Below are positions 1 to 11,563 of a stretch of DNA of 64,000 nucleotides, piece after piece. A program made the translations under genes and the position numbers. The stretch comes from Sclerotiophoma versabilis. Lineage: Eukaryota > Ascomycota > Dothideomycetes > Pleosporales > Didymellaceae. The notes beneath the pieces were generated by a model that worked only from the letters and a program-made list of their open reading frames with translations, ran no database searches and was not told where the DNA came from. The first letter of the stretch is position 1. Each line of letters opens with the position of its first letter. Where the stretch lies: contig JAAROD010000080.1 of the NCBI GenBank assembly GCA_012274445.1, forward strand, positions 1,550,001 through 1,614,000. The letters are read 5' to 3'.

Positions 1-820
1 GACTGGAAGCCTTTAAGGTGTTATTATCCCTGACTTCGAGTTCATACGCCTTAGTTTTCCCCAAAACCATGGCTGCGGCGAACACTTCGCCCTTCTCGTC
101 CACATTATTTGCGCCCAGGCCTTCTGATCCAGTCCTGGGGGAAGTCGGACTACTCTAGTCACCTGCAAGAGTTTCCTCGCTACTAGTGCGAGCGACGTAT
201 GGTGGTGCTCTGTCGGAATTTGGCAGGTTGTGCGCGAGGTCTTCTAGCAGATGTGTTGGGGGCCATCTCTCTGGTTTCTCGGCTGATGATGGTGGATGCA
301 GGATGGTCAGGGCTCGGCTCAAACATGAGCCAGAAGGTCGTTTCGTGTGTGTGCTTCGCCCCACTAGCGGCATATTGGATGTAGTGATGTGGGTGAGATT
401 GGCATATTTGAGTGTTAAGTAGAGCGTTGAGGAATTAAACGTTTTCTGTGTACATAAGATCTGAGTTCTGGGATGTTTTATGTTACCTAAAGTTGTTAAG
501 ACTGATGTTGATATTTAGGGGTGTCAAGTGTCAACCACAGTTCCTACGATACGTAGCACAGAATCTGAGCCGGTTAGCGCGAGGATAAAGATTCGGTCGT
601 CTGAAGGGTCTGAGGACCTCGAGGAATCATCACAACATCCAAGGCAGCACGCGTTAGCCTGAGATATTTTCGGGAGAATGAAATGTTAAAATATAGTGAA
701 CCATTTGAGTAGATGAGAACCGCCCTTACTTTTATCTACATCTACCATTAGGCACTGTAACCGGCAAAATATAGCTACAACGCGTCAAAGTCTGTCTGCC
801 ATCGCTTCCACTGATCCCAA
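1..820. other. left edge, no supported gene
   Basis: Short open frames on both strands between 69 and 422 are not supported by splice structure or recognisable motifs. The rest reads as the 3' flank of the adenylosuccinate lyase gene. A terminal exon of a gene lying outside the window to the left cannot be excluded. Confidence 0.4.
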
Positions 821-2434
821 CTATACGCTGAGCTCAGCAACGCCAGCCTTGTTGATGTACTCCCTGTACGGCTGCAACGCCTTCTCGATGACACCATCCT
901 GGCCGCAGAACTTGTCAACAATCTCGGCACTGCGCCCAGTGTACAACTTCGCATCCAGCATGTTGTCCAGATCACCCCAGATGGGCTTGAAGAACTCAGT
1001 CTTGCGGATCCTATCAACGAGATCGTTTTGTCCGCCCTCATTCTTGACATTGTAGCCAGCTTGGTGGGAAAGGACACGGATCTGCTCGTGTGCCTCTTGG
1101 CGGCTCTCTCCCTTAGCAACGAGCTTCATGATAATGCTCTCTGTGATCATGAAAGGTAGCTCTTCCTGCACACGAGCGTTGACGCGCTTGGGGTACACAA
1201 CCAATCCCGAGGTGACGTTGTCGAGGGAGAGAAGGATGGCATCAGCCAGGAGGAACATCTCAGGGATGTCGATGCGGCGGATCGCCGAATCGTCGAGAGT
1301 ACGCTCCATCCACTGGTCGGATAGTGTGTTGGCGAAGGAAGCAGGCTTAGACATCAGCTCACGAGACAGGGCATACACGCGCTCTGAGCGCATAGGGTTG
1401 CGCTTGTACGCCATAGCGGAAGAGCCAATTTGGTCCTTCTCGAAGGGCTCTTCGAGTTCCTTCCATGCAGCCAAGTGACGGATGTCACCAGTGATCTTCT
1501 GTGCAGAGGAGCCGAGTCCGGCGATAGCGTTGGCGATAAGCTGGTCAACCTTGCGTGTGTAGGTCTGTGTGGAGACAGAATAGCAGCCCTTGAAGCCTGC
1601 CTTCTGGCAAAGTTTCTCGTTCAGCTGGTCACACTTCTGCGAATCGCCGTCAAAGATTTCCAGGAAGGACGCTTGAGTGCCGGTTGTACCCTGAGCACCA
1701 CGGAATTGAAGGCCCTCCTTGACGTGCTCAATGGCCTCGAGATCCATCAGGAGATCTTGGGCCCACTGCGCTGCTCGCTTGCCGACGGTGATCAGCTGAG
1801 CGGGCTGCAGGTGAGTGTAGGCCAGAGTTGGCTCGGACTTCCACTGCAAGGCAAACTTGGAGAGGTTGTCGATGACCTTGGCAAGCTTGGGGAGAAGCAG
1901 GCTCATGGCATCACGCATCAGGATAAGCTCTGCATTGTCGGTCACGTAACAGCTTGTGGCCTACCAATGATGTTAGCAATTAGACTTTGTGGAAATAATC
2001 CGAACACATACACCGTAGTGAATGATACCCGCAGCCTTCGGTGCAACCTCGCCAAAAGCGTGTACGTGGGCCATGACATCGTGTCTCCTCCTCTTCTCCT
2101 CAACTCTAGCAACCTCGAAGTCGGCGTCAGAAACAACAAGGTGATCACGCATCTGCTGGAGCGCCTCATCGGTGATAGTCTCGATTCCAAGCTCTTTCTC
2201 TGACTCAGCAAGGTACAGCCAAAGTGACCTCCACGTGCTGTGACGGCTGCGCTGGCTGAAAAGTTGCGACATCTCCTTGGAACAGTAACGCCCCGTCAGA
2301 GATGTCTGGTAGGTGTCGAAGATCGAGTTACCAATTTGCTGCTTCATTTTACTGATTTGGCGCTGGAGGTCGAGGGCTGCGTCTTGGTCGTATGCGAGCT
2401 TGGGCTCTGTGGAGGGAATTGAAGGGACAGACAT
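821..2434 (-). CDS. ADE13: adenylosuccinate lyase
   Basis: Purine biosynthesis enzyme that removes fumarate from SAICAR and from adenylosuccinate; cytosolic homotetramer. Exons on the minus strand are 2434-2012 and 1960-821, with a 51-bp intron (1961-2011, GTATGT..TAG) that restores HYG-ATSCYVTDN, a conserved block of the family. The product is 519-520 residues. Visible motifs are HDVMAHVHAFGE (general acid/base histidine region), TTGTQASF, and the fumarase/aspartase superfamily signature SSAMAYKRNPMRSE near the middle. It aligns through to the C-terminus with the yeast enzyme, which is about 482 residues. The extra length is an N-terminal extension of about 38 residues before the conserved start FDTYQTSLTGRYCSKEMS. 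This may be real or may mean that the true start is the internal methionine of KMKQQIG. Neighbour genes are unrelated. Confidence 0.95.
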
Positions 2435-3248
2435 CCTGAGCAATCACGCGATGGCGGCAGTGATCGGGTGTATGATGTGCAGTTGCTACCTGCCCTTTGT
2501 AGTAATTGAGTCAAGGTGATGTAAAGGGACTGGGTATCACGGGCTTTGAATTGTTGTTGACGGGGTTGTCCAGTTCCTTTTCTACCCGAACCAACAACTT
2601 GCGTCACAGGACTCCGATAATTTTGTGGCCAAGACCCCACATTTTTGTTTGCGCCACAAATCGGCGCGCCAAAGAGAGTCTCGACAACTGAGTTTGTGTC
2701 AATTGCTTGCCGATCATTGAGCCTCAATGTTGGACCGCAGAAATTTCTCCGCGGCGCCTTCCTGTTGGTTGTTGTGAGGTTAATCTTGGTATGGCGGGGT
2801 GACCCCACCATGAAGGTATCTCGAAGACTGAAGTTCAGCACGATATTTTCACGCACTCACGTTCGGTCAATATTCTTCCGGCGCATGGTCTTGAATATTT
2901 TCGATCGAGAACGTGTCTCAACGTGACCAGGGTGCCTGAATACCTGATCCCACGATATGCACTCCGTCTAACCGCATCCCGCCGACTTCGGTAAGGTTTC
3001 GTGGGATGTCTGGCGCGTTTTTGCAGCACGCGTAAAACCAACAGCTAATTCACTTCCAAAGAGAGCAGTTCCTACAATAAGCATGCAGCTATATGGCTTA
3101 GTCCCAAAGGCCAGAACTTGTGGTATCTCGAGACCCGCTTTTCCTCCACAAAACCTGCGTGAACGCCCAACATCCCGCGGCCGCGTTCGAACCGTGCCAT
3201 CTCCACACATCGTCTCCGAGTCTCCAACGCGGAGCCCCAGGCATGTGC
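2435..3248. promoter_or_regulatory. intergenic: ADE13 upstream region and 3' flank of acyltransferase
   Basis: No gene is supported here. The stretch must hold the minus-strand promoter of the adenylosuccinate lyase gene (right of 2434) and the 3' end of the acyltransferase transcript. Open frames on both strands lack motifs and splice consistency. Confidence 0.4.
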
Positions 3249-4870
3249 TCACAGTGCCGGGCCTTTCCATACATCCCTGTTGATCTTAAAAAGATTGCTT
3301 TGCTTGTGTGGAAGACTGACTTCGCGCTCTTTGTAGAAACCGGAGTCTTGGAGGTAGTTTGCCAGTCTGTCGCTGTCAGTATGCTACTGGCATATGGAGA
3401 GATCTCAACTTACTTCTCGTTATCTACTCGTGGTTCAAGCATCACCCTCTCTGTTCGGTTATCCGCCAACCAGCAGTAGTGCACGAGCGCACTGATCCAC
3501 AGCTTGACTCTGTGCGCACCTCTGAACTCTTGCTCACCAATCAAACAATGGAACCCTCGGTCGTAGTCGCCTACGTTTGGCACGTATCTGCCTAGATTGT
3601 CCTCCTTGACCCAATAGATCTCGAAGTATCCGAACGGCTTGCCGTCCCAGCAGCCTATTACGGGGAACGAGTTCTTTGACCTCAGGCCATTCCTCAAGAA
3701 TTCTTCTTGGTGTTCATGTGGACCAGCTTCGCCCCAGAAGTGTGACACACGGGGGTCGTTCATCCACTTGTGTAGGTACTCGGAGTCCGACATGTTCACG
3801 CTGAGTGAGTTCATCGTGGACACAATCGAGTCGGCTTGTGAATGACCGCTAAGACGGTGGGAGGCATTCTCGTGCGACGATACGGGGCCGCGGTGTCGAA
3901 GCGGCTGCGAGGAGATTGACGCGACTCGGAAGGAGAGGTATTGGCCAACGCTGGGGACGTAGCGTGTATAAAGAACTTCGCCTTGTCGAGGAGGCTTAGG
4001 ACGGATGGGGTGACGAACGTGGTTTGAGATGATGTACTGTGTCGGTGGCGGGGGGTAATAAGTTGGCAGGTGCGAGCTTGAGTGAAACGGACCTGGGGCT
4101 GTGGGCGACCATAAGCCTGGTGAGGTCTGATCGAGCTGGTGCTCCTTCTTTTCTTCACCTTTGCCCACTGGCGATGAGGGTCTCGAAGGGTATGGTGAGC
4201 CAGTTGGGAAGGGTGAGTTGGCCATTGGTGAGAGCGTGAACAAGTAGATACGAGGATCTAGCTGCCAGAAACTTCGTCGACTGACAAACATCTTCGTCCA
4301 GCCTTCATGCGCACACTCATCCTGGGCACATCCCACTGTCGAGTCCTCACTGGCGATCAAGCCCATGCGCTCAAGCTTTGGCAGCACGACCTTGCCCTTG
4401 AAGATACCCTCGCGGTTGATGTTGATCCTCCACTCGCCCTTCGGCTTTCCTGCTTCTGCAGTGTTCTTCGATAGAGCGTTCGTGACTTGCAATGTAGGCT
4501 CTGGCTGGTGGAAGTACCAGTACAAAGTCGCCCAGAGCATCATGGCGATATGGCGCGTCGGCGACGCAGCAGCTTTGAAGTCGCTACTGCTAGGATTCGA
4601 TACAGAGGAGATGTAGAGGTGATCTCCAGTCAATGTAGGTCGTTTGTACCGGTGTACATGTCGAGGGAGTCCAGTCTGCTCAGTTTTCTCATCTTGCTCT
4701 GCCTGTGCGGGGTCGATCTCGTCTTCAGAGTTCAGTACGACTGTCCAGCCTGGAGGGAAGGGCGAGTGCGAGTTGAGCAAGTCATTGGCCTTGAAGAAGA
4801 GCCCACCAAATACTGGCGATACCGTGAGGTTCTGGCCATTGGGCAGGTGGACAATATTTGCTGGAGCCAT
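3249..4870 (-). CDS. siderophore-type hydroxyornithine N-acyltransferase (SidL/SidF family)
   Basis: GNAT-fold acyltransferase of the IucB/SidF/SidL group, which in fungi transfers an acyl group (acetyl or anhydromevalonyl) to N5-hydroxyornithine during hydroxamate siderophore synthesis. Exons are 4870-3414 and 3366-3249; the intron 3367-3413 (GTAAGT..CAG, 47 bp) yields DNEK-LANYL and a 524-residue product. An alternative acceptor six bases earlier also keeps frame. The N-terminus MAPANIVHLPNGQ and SPVFGGLFFKAND are typical of the fungal family. The C-terminal third holds the catalytic acyltransferase part: IGCWDGKPFGYFEIYWVKED, RGFHCLIGEQEFRG and MLEPRVDNEK. The middle (about residues 180-300) is Pro/Ser-rich and disordered. 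The sequence cannot separate acetylase (SidL) from anhydromevalonyl transferase (SidF). No other siderophore gene is adjacent; the gene is divergent from Mn-SOD. Confidence 0.85.
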
Positions 4871-5462
4871 AATGATGACGTCGGTGGGGAAGAAGAAGAA
4901 GACGAAGAAAAAGAGAAGGCGCCCACAACCAAAAGAAGTATGTTCTCAACAACGTGGAGTAGATTGCAGTCACCAGCCCATCGCGTGAGAAGTCGATCTG
5001 CAGGAACCCTGATACGTAAACGCCAACGTATCTGGGACACCGCGCGAGCTGTCAGAATCTGCCGCCCAGATATCGACCGTAGCCGTTCTCGGGCCAACTG
5101 CAACTCGCAGGGCGCCCAGGAATGAAATCTCAATCATCCCGACTGCTCTCCGACAACTGAGGCTGGGGCTGGTGCTGGTAAAAGGTCTATGCCTTTCGAA
5201 CCAAATGCTGCATCTTCTCGAAAGTCCGTTTTGCGTTACACTTGCATCATCACGATGCATTTTCTGGGGAAGCTCACTCGTGCGACCTATCATTGGCTGG
5301 CTGGTCGCTCCTGCAGAAAGGGAGCTTGGGCTTTTCGGAGCTCGGGTGTACTGAAATGACGACAGAGCTTTGATTAATTGAGCACTCGACCCGGACAACC
5401 AGATCCTTTTAACACAACAGCCTCATCACACCCAATTGATCATCAAATCAGTTGAAGCAATC
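4871..5462. promoter_or_regulatory. bidirectional promoter between acyltransferase and Mn-SOD
   Basis: This 592-bp stretch separates the two divergent start codons. A CCAAT pentamer lies on the minus strand at 5292-5296 followed by GATAGG, and another on the plus strand at 5432-5436. CCAAT boxes are bound by the CBC/HapX complex that controls iron-related genes in ascomycetes. Function here is inferred from location only. Confidence 0.4.
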
Positions 5463-6205
5463 ATGAACTCGACCATCCTCCGCTCTACCGCCGCGCGCTC
5501 TGCGCTCCGTGCTGCTACCAAGAGCTCTGCCCGCGCTGGTGTTGCAACCACCTTCGTTCGCGGAAAGGCTACTCTGCCTGACCTGGCCTGTACGTCTTGT
5601 TGTTATCTCAACCCAGTTGACTAAGCTAACAAACACACTCAGATGACTATGGCGCCCTTGAGCCCTCCATCTCTGGCAAGATCATGGAGCTGCACCACAA
5701 GAACCACCACAACACCTACGTAACCTCGTACAACAACTTCAGCGAGCAGATTGCCGAAGCCAAGGCTAAGAACGACATCCAGGCCCAGATTGCTCTGCAG
5801 CCCCTGATCAACTTCCACGGCGGTGGCCACATCAACCACAGCCTCTTCTGGGAGAACCTAGCACCGACCTCGCAGGGCGGCGGTGAGCCCCCCTCTGGTG
5901 CGCTGGCTGCTGCCATCAACGACTCCTACGGTGGGCTGGAGCAGTTCAAGGAGAAGTTCAACACCGCGTTGGCCGGTATCCAGGGTTCCGGTTGGGCATG
6001 GCTGGTGCAGGACACACAGACCGGCAGCATCCAGATCAAGACATACGCGAACCAGGACCCCGTTGTTGGACAGTTCAGGCCAATTCTAGGTGTCGATGCG
6101 TGGGAGCACGCTTACTACCTTGACTACCAGAACCGCAAGGCGGAGTACTTCAAGGCCATCTGGAACGTCATCAACTGGAAGGCGGCCGAGAAGCGCCTGA
6201 AGTAA
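5463..6205 (+). CDS. SOD2: mitochondrial manganese superoxide dismutase
   Basis: Converts superoxide to hydrogen peroxide and oxygen in the mitochondrial matrix. Exons are 5463-5589 and 5643-6205, with a 53-bp intron (GTACGT..CAG), giving 229 residues, the usual length. The first about 35 residues are rich in Arg, Ser and Ala without acidic residues (MNSTILRSTAARSALRAATK), a classic mitochondrial presequence; mature enzyme starts near KATLPDLAYDYGALEP. Metal ligands and signatures are visible: the first helical histidine in HHKNHHNTYV, HGGGHINHSLFWENL, and the signature DAWEHAYYLDYQN close to the C-terminus. The HGGGHINH and QGSGWAWL forms fit the Mn rather than the Fe type. It is divergent from the acyltransferase gene. 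Confidence 0.97.
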
Positions 6206-6837
6206 GCGATTGCAGTCCCCGTAGGCGGAGTGTAGGACAACAACCATGTATTAGAGCGAATAACATGATACAATTGATTTTCATGCTTTTTCACATTCCC
6301 AGTCATCCCTTCTTGACTTACAGAAACAGCTCGCTGTTCGCGTCGTTATGATACACACTATTGCACAGATGGATTCAGTGGGCAGACAACGAGTTCAGAA
6401 TACACCACTTCAGCAGGCTGGCTGCTATGGAAATGAGACCTACCAGTCCCAGCTTGGACTCAAGTGTGCTACATCAAACGACAATCTGCACTGTCCTCTT
6501 TAATAACGATCTACTGCAAAGCCGGTTGATGGGGTGAAGATGAAAGTGCAGATCAAGGGGGAAACTCGAATTTATCACCCAATCGGGGGAAGTTCGCCTT
6601 GACGCGAGACCACTCCACATAACGGCTGACGGCACTGATCTGAGTTCAATATGTACGAGATGAATTGATAGATGAACACCGCTACCATGCTTTCCAAGCC
6701 TTCAACGCACAGAACAACAATGCGCCTCTACCGCCCGCCTAAATGCAAAAAAGGTATATAACTCCGGAGATATAGCAAGCAAGTCGTCACTCGTCATATA
6801 ACGCTGTCAAACGCCACACGTGCACATGCGTGCTTTC
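6206..6837. other. intergenic, convergent 3' flanks
   Basis: This lies between the stop codons of Mn-SOD (+) and the large disordered protein (-). No coding signal is seen. Confidence 0.5.
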
Positions 6838-9569
6838 TTAAACCTTCCGCCCCCGCCGTCTAGGCAGTCCGCTCTCCACACCATTAGCTGGCGCCGGCAT
6901 TGCAACAGACTTCGGCGCCATGATTCTCGGCGCAGGTATACCCTTTCTGGGCGTCACGCCATTCAGCCCAGTCCGCACGTTCTCTTTTTCTGCTGTCGCA
7001 ACGGGAGCAGCAGCAGCGATAGGTTTGGGGAGCCTCACGCTCTTCGGCGGGGCTATGCGACTCTTGCGCTCCTTAGCTGGCTCGACACCGATAGGCGCCA
7101 CCTCGAGGGCCGCAAGCTTCGAGTCTGTACCGGCGGATGGGACAGGGAGCTTCTTGGTAGCCTTGGGTTTGGGTATCCCTTTGACTGCGGGCGCAGGCGA
7201 AGCAGCGGCGGCTTTCTCTTCCTGAACTGCGTCTGGAAGCAGAGATCCGGTTGCCAACAACCCCTTCCCTGGTGTACCATTTGCTGTGCCTAGCCCCCGC
7301 ACGCGACGAACCTTAGGCGTCGAAGTCGTATCTGTACTTGTCTTGGCCTTGGGTTTCTTCGTTGCTGTTGGGACTGGCAGGCTCAATTCATCTGGGGTAG
7401 CTAGGCTCTCAGCTTCTGCTTGCTGCGCAGCGATGGTGTCGGCGTGTTCCTGATAGTAAGCCAGCGTTTCGTCCCATCTGATTCCTCTCCTTCCCGGTGC
7501 TGGTTGCTTCTCTGCGTCCGCGTCGACTTCAACTGGGGGTGACAGGATCGCCTCAGCTTGGAGCTTGAGCAGCCGGAGGCTGACCATAAAAGCGCCTTGT
7601 TTGTTCTTCCGTGTGTTGTTTCGGGTGATGAGAGCCAATTCCTGGGCATCGGTCTTCTTGAGGACTACCGGATCGGTGCCGTCTGCACGGCGGATGGCGA
7701 TCTTATTAGTTGTTTGGGGTTGTGTTGCTAGAGCTGATGCTGGTGCCGGAAGACGGGACTTCTTTGCACGAGAAGAGCGTCGCGAGCCACGTCCGGTCTT
7801 CGCCTCTGCGGAATCCTCGGCTTCGGGCTGTTCTAGAGTTGGAGAGGCTAAGTCTTCCATCTCAGAGTTTGGTACAGGGGTCTCCGTCAGATCGACTGTG
7901 ACTTCGCTGTCAATCTTGGACGGAGAATTAGGGTCTTTCTCCTCAAGGGCCTTGCGCGGTGACGCCAAAGCATGGCGGACGATGTCTGAGTCTCGTCGGT
8001 TCTCGAGGGACGATCGTCGAGTAATCAGTGCACACCTTTCAGCCTTGCTAGCAGCTGCTCGGCTGAGGAAGCTCTTGAGGATGGCGGTATCATCATCGAT
8101 TGCAAGTGTCATTGTTGCATCTTCAGGACCGGATTCGATGCGAAGTGGTGGTGGCGGAGAATGCAACTTCTTTGGCGTGTGCTCTCTGGAAGGGACCCTC
8201 GCTGGGGTGAGAGTAAATGTCAGGCCGTCTGCGATGTCGTCCGCTCCATTCGCAACAGGCTTTGGTGTTGGTGGCTGGGACGCAAGCTCGCCCTCCCGCT
8301 CGTACTCCTCTTGAATGTCTGACTGCAGCGAGGCCTCGGTGACCTCCTCATCGACGGTGTCATCTTCGATCGTTCCAATTGTGTCGTTTTCTCCAGACTT
8401 AATAGAGGCAGTGAAGGCAGCCAAATCTACCTCAGACATCTCATGATCGTCTTCCTCATCTTCGATGCCTGAGCAGTCAGGACCCTCAGTCTGTGCGTCA
8501 GCAGATGAAGTGGCCTTGGACGGTAACACTGGGTACGTGACGTCCTCAACATGTTCCTGTTGAGCATCAACATGTTCCTGTTGAGCATCAACATCCTCTG
8601 CATTTGGTGGCTCGACAGAGTCTGAGGTCGCAGTCTCTGTTTCCGCACCGTGCTCCGGTACATACGTCATGGAAGTTGGCACATTGGCGACGACTTCAGC
8701 AACAACGCTCTCGATGGTTGGCCCTGTGACTGTGATCTCTTCTCCCACAAGTTGCTCAGGTAGTTCTGACCGATCCTCATCTTCTCCACTGTACGGTAGT
8801 GCTGGATAGGCTACCTTTTCAGGTGATGTCGACGGCGGTGCCGATGTGCCTTTGACTGGCGATCTGAAGATGAGAGCGAAGGTTGAGTCTTCAGGGACTG
8901 AGCTGCCTGGCATCTGTCCGTCGTCCTGCTCGTCCAGGCTTTCGTAGTCTGGCAGCTCGTCCGCCGTCTGGGCTGCGTCTATGGCGAATGTGAATGATGA
9001 CGGACGCTCCTGGGCATGTGGTACTCCTGCTAAGGTTTCGTGGTTCATGTCTGCGTCTGTTGTGTCTTGGGCATCGTCGCTTTCGCTCTGTTGTTCGTGC
9101 AAAGCCTCGCTATTGTGCGCAGACCTCTTGCCTGTGTGCGTTGTCAGTGCTGTGCCCCTCATACAACCGTGGGTAGTCGCATACGGGGAAGGACGCTCTT
9201 TCTCCTTTCCCAGCGCGTGCCCTGGAAAACGCGCTTGTTGGCCTGCATCTTCTCCATAGCCTTGGGGCTCATCCTTTGTCGCCGCTTCACAGCGCGTGAC
9301 TGGGCATCGTGCTCTTCCTCTTCCGTCTCCTCTTCTTGTTGCCCACCGGCGATGCTTGACCGCAGGTTGAATCTCCGCCAGATGCTCTTCGCTTTCCCTT
9401 CGCTGACTTGCTTGACTTCGCGCTTGCGCTCCCAGGCCCGGGGTATGCGCACGACAGGCAAGGCGCTGGGGTCGAGGTGTGCAGTGTCGGTCTCGTGCCA
9501 TGTCTGGTCGAACGGTGTGGGCGGTAGGCGTTTGCGCGGCAACAGATGTTTGCGCGGGGAAGCAGCCAT
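6838..9569 (-). CDS. large disordered protein of unknown function
   Basis: Not recognised. Exons 9569-9185 and 9131-6838 are joined over a 53-bp intron (9132-9184, GTATGC..CAG), restoring one frame and giving 892 residues. The start MAASPRKHLLP was chosen because the long downstream frame alone begins inside the exon-1 region in the wrong phase. The N-terminal about 120 residues are basic with two Trp-containing segments (AWERKREVKQ, SIWRRFNLRSSI). Residues of about 150-560 are acidic, Ser/Thr/Pro-rich and disordered. A better-ordered block follows (AFMVSLRLLKLQAEAILSPP, GRRGIRWDETLAYYQEHAD), then a Lys/Pro/Ala-rich tail ending RRRGRKV, suggesting a nuclear or chromatin/cytoskeleton-associated role. 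That role is inference only. A perfect 21-bp tandem duplication lies inside the acidic part. It is divergent from MRP10. Confidence 0.85.
8551..8592. repeat. 21-bp tandem duplication inside coding region
   Basis: Two exact adjacent copies of a 21-bp unit encode two seven-residue repeats (core AQQEHVD) in the disordered part of the 892-residue protein. In-frame unit length preserves the reading frame. Confidence 0.85.
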
Positions 9570-9901
9570 GGCGGCGAAGAGGGAGCGACGCTGCTGGTTC
9601 GTACGCAAAATCTGACCGACCGAGAACTCCAAGCCTGCACTTTCTTCTGGACCGACGTAATGATGCTTGACCGCAACAGTGTGTTTGTTTACGAAGTACT
9701 GCAGCGTTGCGCTAGCAGGGGTCATGGGTCGCGCCTGCCTTTGCCCGTTTCGGCGCTGGCCGCTCCAACTTTTTGGCCGAGCTTCGAATTCACGACGACA
9801 GCACCGCGCATACCAACGTCTACGTCCACGTCTACGTCGCTCAGTCAATCGACCCTCGCACTTCGTCGTCATCACACAAAATCCACCGGACGGACATCAC
9901 A
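9570..9901. promoter_or_regulatory. bidirectional promoter, disordered-protein gene / MRP10
   Basis: This 332-bp stretch between divergent start codons must hold both promoters. I see no specific operator. Confidence 0.4.
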
Positions 9902-10368
9902 ATGGTGCCAAAGCCACAGGGTCAGGCCGTGCAGTCGGTCACGCATCGCCCTCTGCCCCCACTCCCCAAGCTCCGCGTCCGCCGTCCGAACAAGCCAGAG
10001 TCGAACCCATGCTTGGGCGCTATGTCATCAGTATTGGGTGCGTGCCATTCCGCAGTCCACGAAGTCCACGGGTAGATGTAGAAGAGCAGGAGGGTGGACG
10101 GGCAGCGCTGAAGACCACGAACAATCAAGGCTAACTTGCCAACAACAGGATGCTGGGCGTCGTCAGGCTACAGCGTGCAGGGCTGCGCAGCATTGGAGCA
10201 GAAGCTGCGGCAGTGCATGGATCAGCCGGTATGTAGTAGTGGCTGGAGACTCGACATTGACCATGCTCTGACACCACCTAGCGCGATACAAACCAGAAGA
10301 AGAACAACATCAACTACCACCTGTCGAGGATGTACCCCAAGATCATCGGCCCTCACAAGCGAAACTAG
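9902..10368 (+). CDS. MRP10: mitochondrial small-subunit ribosomal protein Mrp10 (mS37, twin CX9C)
   Basis: Mitoribosomal small-subunit protein of the CHCH family (CHCHD1/mS37), imported and oxidised through the Mia40 pathway. Exons 9902-10037, 10149-10228 and 10282-10368 give 100 residues; introns are 111 bp (GTGCGT..CAG) and 53 bp (GTATGT..TAG). Splicing creates the two motifs CLGAMSSVLGC and CAALEQKLRQC, i.e. two CX9C hairpins, the diagnostic feature. The basic proline-rich N-terminus (PLPPLPKLRVRRPNK) and C-terminal NNINYHLSRMYPKI match the yeast Mrp10 layout, and the length is close to the 95 residues of yeast. None of the single open frames in this region reveals the gene; it only appears after splicing. 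Confidence 0.93.
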
Positions 10369-11563
10369 GTGGGAGTCTAGCCCTGGCGCATCCACCTTTG
10401 TACACTATTTGTATACCCACGGCACAGCGAGACGGACGATGCGCCACCGCGCACCCAGGAGGAGTCTTATCAGCGATCACAACATTGGGACGGCGTTCAG
10501 GTGAGGTTGGTATTGTTGTATGTATGCAATGTAAGAGAGGGAATAGATCTATATTGATCACCAATGCACCGCAGATCTGTGCAATGGAAGACTCGGCAAG
10601 TCAGCCACGAACTCTGCTTTCGTCATGTCCGGAGTGCCGAAGAGCTCCAGCCTCATACATCGCCTTCGATAATCCCATCATGTGCGACGTACTAACGCGC
10701 TGCATCACAACTCACCTCGCTAGGAGTGGTACACTGCCGACTTATGCGGTGCTTTCCCAGTCCGTCGTTCATTGTATCAGGCCGCGTGCAGCAGGTCGCT
10801 CTAGTCTTCCACCAACAAATAACTAACAGGACGAGATATTCCCTATACAATCAACACCGGCCTTCTTTCCTTTGTACTTCACGTGGAGACGTGTTTCAAG
10901 CTCCCTCGACTCCAGACTGCCGGTCTTCAGATAGTTTCATCAACAGGTTACACCAGAATACTCCAAGGGCTTACCGTATCGTCATCGTTCTTCGTTGACC
11001 GATGGATGCGGTCTATTAATACGCCCATTTATACCCTGGCGTGATCTTGTTGACTTTGCGCAGGGATGCATGCACGCCCAGGCCCTATCACCGCCCACCA
11101 ACCACCCCGCCTTGCCAAATGTACTCAGTCCCGGCTGCTTACTTACCTCTCTCGTCGCCATGTCGCGAACGTCTTCCAATAACGTGTGGATGCTACCGAG
11201 ACTGCGCATCACGGCTGACGTCGACTGTTACAATTGGCAGACCGCTCCAAGGATGCTGTCGACGCTTTGCCTCCAACATGTTGGCGCATCCGCATGATCC
11301 ACGATTCACCACAGTAACAGCGGATCGCCAGGGCATGACCCGATCATAGCAAGGGAGCTTCAAGCTTACCCTGCCTCTTCTTTGCAGAGCTCGCGATGCT
11401 ACTCAGCCGCGGACCGCCAGCCTATCTTAAGAGCTGCGCGCCTAAGCAGTGCACATACCCTAATACTCCCCGCTCTGCTGCGTCAACCGTGTAACAACAT
11501 AACCTTGGTCCCGGTACTTCTTGAAGCTCGAACTTTGGCTGATCGCATGGAACCTCGACAGCC
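10369..11563. other. intergenic, upstream of Cys-rich membrane protein gene
   Basis: About 1.2 kb with no frame showing family motifs or consistent splice sites. It presumably holds the promoter and 5' UTR of the gene starting at 11564. Confidence 0.4.

Noticed and set aside
1430..2203. 257-codon plus-strand open frame
   Set aside because: Antisense to adenylosuccinate lyase and crosses its intron.
7565..8314. 249-codon plus-strand open frame
   Set aside because: Antisense to the 892-residue disordered protein.
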